Below are positions 1-6,506 of a stretch of DNA of 6,953 nt, in pieces. The notes below the pieces were generated by a model, which had not been told where the DNA came from, did not search any database, and saw nothing but the letters and a program-made list of their open reading frames with translations. A program made the position numbers and the translations under genes. Position 1 is the stretch's first letter, and every line of letters starts with the position of its first letter. Source of the DNA: Desulfobacteraceae bacterium (GTDB lineage Bacteria > Desulfobacterota > Desulfobacteria > Desulfobacterales > Desulfobacteraceae); the NCBI GenBank assembly GCA_023140455.1, contig JAGLLQ010000531.1, forward strand, positions 1-6,953. The letters run 5' to 3'.

Positions 1-23
1 TTCAAATCTCGTTTCCCGCTCCA
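1..23 (+). tRNA. tRNA-Gly, 3' end only (5' part outside window)
   Basis: The first bases read as the 3' part of a tRNA: T-loop TTCAAAT (1-7), the 3' strand of the T stem CTCGT (8-12), the acceptor 3' strand TTCCCGC (13-19), discriminator T20 and an encoded CCA (21-23). The acceptor strand, discriminator and T-stem strand match what I know of bacterial tRNA-Gly(GCC), whose 5' end is GCGGGAA. The anticodon lies outside the window, so the identity is inferred. A Gly-Cys tandem is a familiar arrangement (glyW-cysT in enterobacteria), which supports the call. Only 8 bases, mostly T, separate it from the next tRNA, so the two are probably processed from one transcript. Confidence 0.75.
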
Positions 24-31
24 TTTTTTTA

Positions 32-106
32 GGCGGCTTGGCCAAGTGGTAAGGCAGCGGCCTGCAAAGCCGTTATTCTCCAGTTCAAATCTGGAAGCCG
101 CCTCCA
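32..106 (+). tRNA. tRNA-Cys (anticodon GCA)
   Basis: A complete cloverleaf can be folded by eye. The acceptor stem is GGCGGCT (32-38) with AGCCGCC (96-102). The D stem is GCC (41-43) with GGC (53-55), around a loop containing GG. The anticodon stem is GCGGC (57-61) with GCCGT (69-73), and the loop CTGCAAA (62-68) carries anticodon GCA at 64-66. The variable loop is TATTC (74-78), and the T stem is TCCAG (79-83) with CTGGA (91-95) around TTCAAAT. T103 is the discriminator; U73 is the known identity base of tRNA-Cys for cysteinyl-tRNA synthetase. CCA is encoded at 104-106. It lies just downstream of the tRNA-Gly end and probably shares its transcript. Confidence 0.97.
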
Positions 107-135
107 ATAAATGACAAGGGTTTTGAAGTTCCGGA

Positions 136-197
136 ATGGGGATGATATATTTTTTTCTGATTTTCAGAGCTGAGAACAACAATATAACCAACCCCAT
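136..197. repeat. Imperfect nested inverted repeat downstream of tRNA-Cys
   Basis: ATGGGG (136-141) pairs with CCCCAT (192-197). TATATT (146-151) pairs with AATATA (181-186). Inside these, TCTGA (156-160) pairs with TCAGA (164-168) around a TTT loop. The segment lies between the tRNA pair and the zinc-ribbon gene, which converge on it. It may act as a folded 3' region or a weak bidirectional terminator. However, the only T tract (150-156) lies inside the structure rather than after it, so it does not have classic intrinsic terminator form. Confidence 0.3.
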
Positions 198-217
198 CTA
201 CTCCGAGAAAATTAATT

Positions 218-523
218 CTATTTTTTGAATGTATCAAACCATTTAGTCAGTACACTCTGGTTTAATTTTGCTATTGCCTCCATTTCACCGGCATCAAGCC
301 AAACTCCATTACACCCCGAACATTTATCTACTTCAATATCTTTATAGTTAATTTCAATCAAATTCATTCCACATTTAGGACATTTCATAAAGTGCAACTC
401 TTTCAGCTTTTTTTTCTCCGCACTATCCATTTCAATTTGTTTTTCTCCCTCACGCTTTTTCTTCTCTTCAAATTCTTTACGTGCATAATATTCATCTTCT
501 CTTTCACTTGGTTTCACTGGCAT
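218..523 (-). CDS. TFIIB-type zinc-ribbon protein (zf-TFIIB family)
   Basis: This encodes a small soluble protein of 101 residues counted from the ATG at 523. The N-terminal half (about 1-45) is strongly charged and rich in Lys and Glu, probably a helix. The C-terminal half is a zinc ribbon with two CxxC knuckles: CPKC (Cys48, Cys51) and CSGC (Cys68, Cys71), followed by the GVWLDAGEME signature typical of the zf-TFIIB family. The four cysteines should bind one zinc ion. The molecular role of these proteins is generally unknown; nucleic-acid or protein binding is a guess. A TTG two codons upstream (529) also keeps the frame open, but it touches the AAGGAG ribosome-binding site, whereas the ATG sits six bases from it, so I chose the ATG. 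It is a monocistronic minus-strand gene separated from the cyclase gene by over 250 bp. Confidence 0.9.
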   Translation of the reverse strand: MPVKPSEREDEYYARKEFEEKKKREGEKQIEMDSAEKKKLKELHFMKCPKCGMNLIEINYKDIEVDKCSGCNGVWLDAGEMEAIAKLNQSVLTKWFDTFKK

Positions 524-529
524 GTCCAA

Positions 530-535
530 CTCCTT
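530..535 (-). promoter_or_regulatory. Ribosome-binding site of the zinc-ribbon gene
   Basis: On the minus strand the bases read AAGGAG, followed by TTGGAC and then ATG (523-521). Six bases between this site and the ATG is ideal, while the in-frame TTG directly abuts it. This decides the start codon as the ATG at 523. Confidence 0.75.
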
Positions 536-629
536 AAATCAATTTTTTATTTATAAAACACTGGGTAATCCCGATAGTCTCCTATATTAAATCATATTTT
601 TAATTACATCTACTACTATTATCTTTTTA

Positions 630-662
630 CAGCAATTATCGGCGAATCATATTCAGCAATTA
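630..662. repeat. Pair of 9-bp direct repeats upstream of the zinc-ribbon gene
   Basis: CAGCAATTA occurs at 630-638 and again at 654-662, a 24-bp repeat period (TAATTGCTG when read in the direction of the zinc-ribbon gene). The pair lies about 110-140 bp upstream of that gene's start, where a promoter or regulator site could be. Nothing else in the 530-786 gap explains it. In AT-rich DNA a chance repeat of this length is quite possible. Confidence 0.25.
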
Positions 663-786
663 ATTTGAACCTGCCCTGTAATAGTGGTCAAAAAGATTTA
701 TAAACGCTTGGCGGTGCGCAACAGCTTGATATTTCAAAGCAAAGGATTGTTCAGGTTAGTGCTTTTTGGGAACTGTATCAAAAAAA

Positions 787-2088
787 TTAAAACATCTGCT
801 GATTCGTATTAAATGATTCTATTCCTTGCCATGGGTCCTTTTCGAAATGTGCAGGATGTGCATGCATCATTTTAAGGATTTTATCTACTACCTGGATTTT
901 GTGATTTATAATAAAATCCTTATCTGCATTATCGGCGGACATTTTGTTTCTTTCAGCATCTGTTAATGCTGGCAGGTTGTTATGCTTTCGATTATTATTT
1001 TCAATTAGGAAGAAGTGTTTTTGAAATTGCTTTTGTAGTTTAATAAAGTTTTCTTTAGCCTCAGTTAATGATTGTAGCTGTCCTTTAATTGTTTTTGAAT
1101 CAGGGCAATTGAATTCATTATGGAGAATGTTTTTATATTGGCTTAAAAAAATTGATTTTAAGGCAATCATGGGAGTGCTGTATGAATTCATAATTTCATA
1201 AATTTTTACCTTTTTCTGCAAGCCTTTGGGAACGACAGTTCCTACCTCTCTTGAAAAAATATTTTTCTTTGAAGTGTTCTCTTTAATAATTGAAAATATT
1301 TCAGGAATGCTATCAAGAGCATTTTTATCAAGGTTATTTGAAAATAGATTGTTTATTGGTATCCCTTTGAGTGTATTTTCATCAACAAGAATTGGAACAT
1401 TATAAGCTTTTGTTAGTTTTTCAAGCCTGCTTGCAAGATTTACATATCTGCCAATAACAGTGTCGCTCATTTTTTTTTCAAATCCGATATTGCCGATATA
1501 GCTTTCTCCGGTGGAAATACCTATCCCGTTTGTAACAAGATCAATTTTTTCTTTACCTGAATAATTATATGCTAATCGTTTTCTATTAAAAGAGTTTAAT
1601 TTATATCTGCTGTCAATGGCAGCAAGAACTGCAGGATAACACGCATCAAAAGTTGCAAAGATTGCATCACCAATATATGAGTGTATTTCTCCTCCTTGAG
1701 TGATAATAGGTGCTGCAATTTTTTTATAGTATGATGCTAAAAATGGTCCTAAATCATCTCCAAGTAATTCGCTTATATGTGTAAAATTTCTAATATCTGA
1801 AAAACAAAGAGTTTTGTTTTCTTTTTTTGTTTTTATTTCAGGGTCCTGGTCATTTATCATGATCAGCTCAGCATTTTTTTTTGAAACAAATTTCAACAGT
1901 CGTTTGTTAATCCTGGCTTCTTTTTCTTTTTGCACTTGTAACTCAAAAAGTCTTTTATTTGAGATATTTAAAAGTTTTTCATAGGATTTTGATATATCTA
2001 AAAGGCTTTCATAGGATTCATCACCTTTGAAGAAGAGTTTAAAACGTCTGATAATTTTTGAAAAGAAAGACTTTTTATTATTTGTCAT
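787..2088 (-). CDS. Class III adenylate/guanylate cyclase-like protein with N-terminal coiled coil
   Basis: The protein has 433 residues. Residues 1-80 are basic and then heptad-like, probably a coiled coil that aids dimerisation; I see no clear membrane span or sensor domain. Residues 93 to about 300 form a class III cyclase catalytic domain, which would convert ATP or GTP to the cyclic nucleotide. The metal-binding aspartates are present as D98 (in FSDIRNFT) and D141 (in YIGDAIF), and the transition-state residues as N217 and R221 (in VNLASRLE). The base-selecting lysine that normally lies four residues before the second aspartate is S137, its usual partner position is T210, and the common Asp in IGD is R214. 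Substrate preference or even activity is therefore uncertain. The domain ends with the usual KVKIYEIM-like strand; residues 301-433 match no family I recognise. It starts at ATG 2088 with no strong ribosome-binding site and is transcribed divergently from manC. Confidence 0.88.
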   Translation of the reverse strand: MTNNKKSFFSKIIRRFKLFFKGDESYESLLDISKSYEKLLNISNKRLFELQVQKEKEARINKRLLKFVSKKNAELIMINDQDPEIKTKKENKTLCFSDIRNFTHISELLGDDLGPFLASYYKKIAAPIITQGGEIHSYIGDAIFATFDACYPAVLAAIDSRYKLNSFNRKRLAYNYSGKEKIDLVTNGIGISTGESYIGNIGFEKKMSDTVIGRYVNLASRLEKLTKAYNVPILVDENTLKGIPINNLFSNNLDKNALDSIPEIFSIIKENTSKKNIFSREVGTVVPKGLQKKVKIYEIMNSYSTPMIALKSIFLSQYKNILHNEFNCPDSKTIKGQLQSLTEAKENFIKLQKQFQKHFFLIENNNRKHNNLPALTDAERNKMSADNADKDFIINHKIQVVDKILKMMHAHPAHFEKDPWQGIESFNTNQQMF

Positions 2089-2149
2089 ATAATAATTTTT
2101 ACTTACATATCATAGAAAGCGCATTTGGTTTATATTTTATATTATTGTA

Positions 2150-2176
2150 ATTATTGAAAATAGTTTAGAAAGTCAA
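2150..2176 (-). promoter_or_regulatory. Possible promoter of the cyclase gene
   Basis: On the minus strand TTGACT (2176-2171) matches the sigma-70 -35 box at five of six positions. AATAAT (2155-2150) matches the -10 box at five of six. The 15-base spacer is shorter than the preferred 17, so the call is weak. It would give a leader of about 50 bases before the cyclase ATG. Confidence 0.3.
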
Positions 2177-2309
2177 GAGTAATCGGGTAATAGGTTTAGA
2201 AATTAAAAAATAAAAAGTTTCAAAGGTTAGCTCAATTGTGATAAAACAGAATTAAATTAAGAAATTTTTATTTTGAATTGTTATTATAGTTGAATATGAT
2301 CAATAAATA

Positions 2310-2337
2310 TTGCTATTGTTAAACAGAACTATATTAT
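2310..2337 (+). promoter_or_regulatory. Likely promoter of manC and the downstream genes
   Basis: TTGCTA (2310-2315) and TATTAT (2332-2337) are separated by 16 bases. They match the sigma-70 -35 and -10 boxes at four and five of six positions. Transcription would start near 2344, about 24 bases before the manC ATG and just ahead of its ribosome-binding site. The rest of the 279-bp divergent gap is AT-rich, and I see no clear operator in it. Confidence 0.45.
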
Positions 2338-2350
2338 GACAATACCAGAA

Positions 2351-2358
2351 AAGGAAAG
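2351..2358 (+). promoter_or_regulatory. Ribosome-binding site of manC
   Basis: AAGGAAAG lies nine bases before the ATG at 2368 and is the only purine-rich Shine-Dalgarno-like stretch nearby. It supports that ATG, which also places the nucleotidyltransferase signature at the usual distance from the N-terminus. Confidence 0.6.
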
Positions 2359-2367
2359 ATTTTAACC

Positions 2368-3795
2368 ATGATTATCCCTGTAATCCTTGCAGGTGGCTCC
2401 GGAACAAGGCTGTGGCCATTGTCACGAAAACATTATCCCAAACAGCTTATTGAACTTGTCAATCATAACAGTATGATTCAGGATACTGTCATAAGGCTGA
2501 AAAATTTTCATGATATGGAGCAACCTGTTGTGATTTGCAATGATGAATATCGATTTATGATTGCAGAACAGATGAGAAAGATTAATATTGATCCGGCTCT
2601 TATAATACTTGAACCAGTAGGCAGGAATACTGCATCCGCAATAACTATTGCTTCACTTATGCTTGAAGAGAAATATGATAACCCGATTTTGCTTATTTTA
2701 CCTGCAGATCATCTCATTGAGAATATTGCTAATTTTCATGACGTGATCAAGTTTGGGAATAATGCTGCAAAAGAAGGGAATCTTGTAACTTTTGGAATTA
2801 TTCCTAAAGAGCCTGAAACAGGCTATGGCTACATCAAAAAGGGGGATAATGTTTCTGCTTTTTCCAATGTTTATAAAATAGATAAATTTGTTGAAAAACC
2901 ATGTTTTAAAAATGCAAAAAAATATGTTGATTCAGGAGAATATTGTTGGAATAGTGGTATGTTTATGTTTAAAGCCACAGCAATATTAAAAGAACTTAAT
3001 AATTTTGCCTCTGATATAGTTGAAACTTGTAAGATGGCAGTTTCTAAAGGAAAAGAAGACCTTGATTTTTTCCGGCTTGATAAAGAGAGTTTTGGAAAAG
3101 TTCCCTCTGATTCCATAGATTATAAGGTAATGGAAAAGACTTCAAAAGGAGTAATAATACCCTGTGATATTGGCTGGAGTGATATCGGTTCATTTAATGC
3201 ATTATATAAAGCACAAAAGAGTGATGAGAACCAAAATGTATTAAAAGGTGATGTCCTGTTAGAGGATGTATCAAATAGCTATATTAATGCCAAAGAAAAA
3301 CTTGTTGCAGCTGTTGGAGTTAAGGATCTGGTAATTGTGGAAACAAAAGATGCTGTATTGGTTGCACATCAGGATAAAGCTCAGGATGTAAAAAAAATAG
3401 TTGAGAAATTGAAGAATAATCAAAGACCGGAAGTTGTTGTCCATTCAAAGGTCTACAGGCCATGGGGGCACTATGAAACCATGGATATATCTGAAAGATT
3501 CCAGGTGAAGAGGCTTACAGTTAAACCAGGAGCTAAACTTTCTTTACAAAAGCATTATCACAGAGCAGAACATTGGACTGTTGTTGCAGGCTCAGCCATT
3601 ATTACAAATGGTGATAAGGAGATGCTTTTAAATGAAGATCAGTCAACATATATCCCCTTAGGGGTTGTTCATAGAATTAAAAATCCCGGGAAAATTCCCC
3701 TTGAGATTATAGAAGTACAATCTGGAAGTTATCTTGGAGAAGATGACATCGTAAGATATGATGATGTTTATGGACGGGGAGAACTTGATGCCTGA
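2368..3795 (+). CDS. manC: Mannose-1-phosphate guanylyltransferase / mannose-6-phosphate isomerase (type II, bifunctional)
   Basis: This cytoplasmic enzyme makes GDP-mannose from mannose-1-phosphate and GTP. Its fused isomerase domain interconverts fructose-6-phosphate and mannose-6-phosphate, so it catalyses the first and last steps of the pathway. The length of 475 residues is normal for the ManC/AlgA/CpsB family. The nucleotidyltransferase domain (about 1-290) shows the GGSGTRLWP signature with K25 (9-26), EPVGRNTA (82-89), LPADH (111-115), FVEKP (174-178), WNSGMF (194-199) and GWSDIGSF (269-276). The C-terminal cupin (about 355-470) shows RPWGHYE (364-370), the metal-binding QKHYHRAEHW (394-403, with H396, H398 and E401) and H435. 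Both active sites look intact. It is the first gene of a + strand cluster and overlaps yqgE by 8 bp. The product feeds mannose, fucose or rhamnose sugars of surface polysaccharides, but no glycosyltransferase gene is in view. Confidence 0.96.
   Translation: MIIPVILAGGSGTRLWPLSRKHYPKQLIELVNHNSMIQDTVIRLKNFHDMEQPVVICNDEYRFMIAEQMRKINIDPALIILEPVGRNTASAITIASLMLEEKYDNPILLILPADHLIENIANFHDVIKFGNNAAKEGNLVTFGIIPKEPETGYGYIKKGDNVSAFSNVYKIDKFVEKPCFKNAKKYVDSGEYCWNSGMFMFKATAILKELNNFASDIVETCKMAVSKGKEDLDFFRLDKESFGKVPSDSIDYKVMEKTSKGVIIPCDIGWSDIGSFNALYKAQKSDENQNVLKGDVLLEDVSNSYINAKEKLVAAVGVKDLVIVETKDAVLVAHQDKAQDVKKIVEKLKNNQRPEVVVHSKVYRPWGHYETMDISERFQVKRLTVKPGAKLSLQKHYHRAEHWTVVAGSAIITNGDKEMLLNEDQSTYIPLGVVHRIKNPGKIPLEIIEVQSGSYLGEDDIVRYDDVYGRGELDA
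3776..3781 (+). promoter_or_regulatory. Ribosome-binding site of yqgE inside the end of manC
   Basis: GGGGAG lies six bases before ATG 3788. An in-frame ATG at 3758 would add ten residues (MMMFMDGENL) with no family resemblance and no comparable upstream site. This site therefore fixes the yqgE start at 3788 and places its translation initiation within the manC tail. Confidence 0.75.
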
Positions 3796-4324
3796 TAGTA
3801 TTGTTCAATGTGTAAAAGGAAAATTCATTCTGGCTGTACCTGGATTGCCTGATCCTAATTTTGCTCAGAGTGTTACATGTATATGTGAACATAATGAAAC
3901 CGGCGCTCTTGGAATTATTATCAATAAACTTCATCCGCTTCTCACAGGGAGAGAGCTTTTTGAAGATATTGGTATTGAGCATAATGAAGGTGTAGATAAA
4001 ATAAAAATCCACCTGGGTGGCCCTGTTCAGCCGAATGGAGTATTTGTTTTGCATGGTCCTCCTTTTGATTGGCTGGACTGCCTTAAAATAACCCCGGAAC
4101 TTGGTTTGAGTAATTCTAAAGATATACTTGAAGCTATTGCGCAGCAAAAGGGGCCAGAATCATTTGTTGTGGTTTTAGGTTGTGCAGGATGGGGTCCTTT
4201 TCAGCTTGATAATGAACTTCTTGAAAATGCATGGCTTAGTTGTAATATTTCTGAGGAAATTGTTTTTGCCAATGACATTGGCCTGAAATGGGAAAAAGCT
4301 ATGATGTTAATTGGTGACAATTAA
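3788..4324 (+). CDS. yqgE: YqgE/AlgH family protein (UPF0301, DUF179)
   Basis: The 178-residue protein is close to the usual family length of about 185. Family hallmarks are visible: a conserved N-terminal strand (KGKFILAVPGL, 10-20), CEHNETGALGIIINK (33-47), LGGPV (76-80) with LH at 88-89, and LGCAGWGPFQLDNELLENAW (130-149), close to the common GxAGWGxGQL motif but with Phe138 where Gly is usual. The biochemical role is not established. The Pseudomonas homologue was named AlgH for a reported link to alginate regulation. There is no signal peptide or membrane span. The chosen ATG gives an 8-bp overlap with the manC stop, indicating translational coupling, and the next gene begins 27 bp downstream. 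Pairing with a GDP-mannose enzyme fits an exopolysaccharide connection, but that is inference. Confidence 0.93.
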   Translation: MPDSIVQCVKGKFILAVPGLPDPNFAQSVTCICEHNETGALGIIINKLHPLLTGRELFEDIGIEHNEGVDKIKIHLGGPVQPNGVFVLHGPPFDWLDCLKITPELGLSNSKDILEAIAQQKGPESFVVVLGCAGWGPFQLDNELLENAWLSCNISEEIVFANDIGLKWEKAMMLIGDN

Positions 4325-4351
4325 AAGATAATAATAAATCGATATAGATAC

Positions 4352-6505
4352 ATGGATCAGCCAAGTAAGCAATTAAGAGATATTTCTGAAAAATCAGCCA
4401 GCCTTGTTAAAATAATACAGAATATAAAAAACAATTCTGAACTCTATGATAACACTTGCCATAAGTGGGGGCAAATATGTCTAAATATGCCTGATCAGGT
4501 AAAGAAAGGCATAATTAGAATTGCTGTTACGGGAGCAGTGAAATCGGGGAAAAGTACATTTATTAATTCAATTTTCAAAACTGATTTTTTAAAAAGGGGT
4601 GCAGGGGTTGTAACTTCAGTTGTTACGAAGATTCAAAGACAAGATTCGCTTAATGCAAAGCTTTTGATAAAATCATGGGATGAAATAAATTTTGAAATTG
4701 AAGAAGCGCTCTATCCCTTTGATAATGATTGTTCCTTTGAAACAGAGCATTTTGATTTGCGAAGAAAAAAAGATAGAACATGTTTAAGGCAAATATATGA
4801 AAAACTTTCAGTTAAAACATCATTTGCAAATAATCAGTTAAAACCCGAGGTGATTTTATTTAACAATGTTCTAAAAAATTATGAATTCTGCAAGGATTTT
4901 ATTAAGCCGGATAAATTCATGCTTGAATTAAAAAATAACAAATTTGAAGGACATAAGGTTTTTACTGGTGACCCGTCAAAAGCATTTTTTATTAAAGATG
5001 CTAAACTGGAAATTGATTTTGGTAATATTGCTAATGATATTGAAATTGCAGATTGCCAGGGAATTGATTCTACAGATACTGCACAATTGTCTGAAGTTTT
5101 AGAATATCTTGAATCTTCAAATATGATTATATATCTCATAAGCAGCAGAACTGGCTTGCGAGAAGCTGATATAAGGCTGCTTTCCATAATTATCAAAATG
5201 GGAATAGCTGATAATGTAGTTTTTATAGTTAATTGTGATTTAAATGAGCATGAATCATTAAAAGACTTGATTGCAGTTGAAAAAAAAGTTCAACAAGACC
5301 TTCTTTATTTTAAACAAAATGTACACTTCTATTCTTTTTCATCATTATACAATCTTTTTAATCAAAATAGACTTGAGCTTTCTCTAAAAAACGAACAGCA
5401 AATTAAGGCATGGGAAATTGATCAGGAGATTATTGAGTATTCTGATGATATGAGCGAAAGATTCTTTTCATATTTTGAAGACCAGACTAGTAAAAAGCGG
5501 AACAATCTTATTTTTTCAAATCCATTACAAAGACTGAATATTATTGCCAAAGGATTGCAAAAAAAAATTCATTTCTTCTCTGACATCTTTTTGAATGATG
5601 AAGTTACATTAGATACAGCTATAAAAGAAATAAATGAAATACAGACAGGTATTGCGAAGATTCAAATGCTTGTAAAGAATTCCAGACAGGCAATTCATAG
5701 AGATCTCAAGAATGAAATTGACACCCAGATTGATAATTACTTTTTGTATAATAAAAATTCAATAATTAATAACCTTTTTTTATATATTGAGAATTATGTT
5801 GTTGGCTTTGACAAGTTTGAAGAGCAGATATTGACAAAAGAATTCCCAAAAGCTTTATATCTGATATTCCAGGATTTTAAAAAAGAATTTGATTGCTTCC
5901 TGGTCGAAAAAATTAACCCTGAGCTTATAAAATTTGTTAAAGACCAGGAAAAAGCTTTAGAGAATCAAGCCGCTTCATTATTTAGTTCATATAATGTTGA
6001 TTTATTTAATTTGTATAAGAAACTTGGAAATGTGGATTGTGATAATCTAACTCTACCTGATTTATGGTTTGTTAAAGAAAAGCTTGGGATTAAACCGCCT
6101 CCAACTATTTTCACAACTCAATACAGCGCAAGAATTAAAATAAGCTCTTTTACAGGGTTTGGTCTTTCTTCATTATTATTAGTTTTGATGAAAACATTAA
6201 AAAAAGAACCAAAATTTGTTGCTGCCTCTGTATTTAAAAAAGCTTCTCAACGATTTAAAAAAGAAATTTTAAGATCAATAAAATCGCAGATTAATGATTA
6301 TAAACAAAAGATCAGAGAAGAATATTTTTATCTTTTAATTAAAGCTCTATCAGAAGAAATAAACGAAATAATAATTGATCAGTTCCAAATTTATTCTGTT
6401 GAAATTGATAATATTGAATCAAAATTTAGACAAGAGAAATCTGAAAAAGATAAACAAAAAAAGTTTTTAAGGTCGATATATAACGAGATAGAAGAAATCT
6501 TATAA
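4352..6505 (+). CDS. Dynamin-family large GTPase
   Basis: The 717-residue protein has an N-terminal GTPase domain (about 50-345) and long helical regions after it, the layout of bacterial dynamin-like proteins. The P-loop is GAVKSGKST (61-69). A G2-type threonine lies in GAGVVTS (83-89), and G3 is DCQG (234-237). The expected G4 NKxD is represented by VNCDLNEHE (293-301), which lacks the lysine. Between G2 and G3 is an unusually long charged insert (about 95-225). Residues 345-590 and 630-717 look helical and charged, like the bundle and stalk. The stretch 597-613 (ISSFTGFGLSSLLLVLM) is hydrophobic and may be a membrane-contacting tip. Such proteins bind and remodel membranes on GTP hydrolysis. 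The start at ATG 4352 has no good ribosome-binding site and follows yqgE by 27 bp. No second dynamin gene is beside it, although bacterial ones often come in pairs. Confidence 0.85.
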   Translation: MDQPSKQLRDISEKSASLVKIIQNIKNNSELYDNTCHKWGQICLNMPDQVKKGIIRIAVTGAVKSGKSTFINSIFKTDFLKRGAGVVTSVVTKIQRQDSLNAKLLIKSWDEINFEIEEALYPFDNDCSFETEHFDLRRKKDRTCLRQIYEKLSVKTSFANNQLKPEVILFNNVLKNYEFCKDFIKPDKFMLELKNNKFEGHKVFTGDPSKAFFIKDAKLEIDFGNIANDIEIADCQGIDSTDTAQLSEVLEYLESSNMIIYLISSRTGLREADIRLLSIIIKMGIADNVVFIVNCDLNEHESLKDLIAVEKKVQQDLLYFKQNVHFYSFSSLYNLFNQNRLELSLKNEQQIKAWEIDQEIIEYSDDMSERFFSYFEDQTSKKRNNLIFSNPLQRLNIIAKGLQKKIHFFSDIFLNDEVTLDTAIKEINEIQTGIAKIQMLVKNSRQAIHRDLKNEIDTQIDNYFLYNKNSIINNLFLYIENYVVGFDKFEEQILTKEFPKALYLIFQDFKKEFDCFLVEKINPELIKFVKDQEKALENQAASLFSSYNVDLFNLYKKLGNVDCDNLTLPDLWFVKEKLGIKPPPTIFTTQYSARIKISSFTGFGLSSLLLVLMKTLKKEPKFVAASVFKKASQRFKKEILRSIKSQINDYKQKIREEYFYLLIKALSEEINEIIIDQFQIYSVEIDNIESKFRQEKSEKDKQKKFLRSIYNEIEEIL

Positions 6506-6506
6506 A

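Noticed and set aside
121..160. Classic intrinsic terminator after tRNA-Cys
   Set aside because: There is a T run at 150-156 but no GC-rich hairpin immediately before it; TTCCGGAA (128-135) is a palindrome without a loop.
787..2088. Cyclase as part of a cyclic-nucleotide anti-phage system
   Set aside because: The protein is a class III cyclase, not a CD-NTase or a PycC-type cyclase with an effector beside it. No effector gene adjoins it; its neighbours are a zinc-ribbon gene and divergent manC.
2871..3116. Minus-strand open frame of 81 codons
   Set aside because: It lies wholly inside manC, opposite its well-conserved nucleotidyltransferase domain, and shows no domain or ribosome-binding site.
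3758..3787. Upstream in-frame ATG start for yqgE
   Set aside because: The ten extra residues lack family similarity, and the GGGGAG site is correctly placed for ATG 3788 instead.
3707..4147. Minus-strand open frame of 146 codons
   Set aside because: It is antisense to the end of manC and most of yqgE, both clearly recognised genes; its translation has no family features.
4879..5196. Minus-strand open frame of 105 codons
   Set aside because: It is antisense to the GTPase domain including the G3 motif and is best explained as a shadow of that gene.
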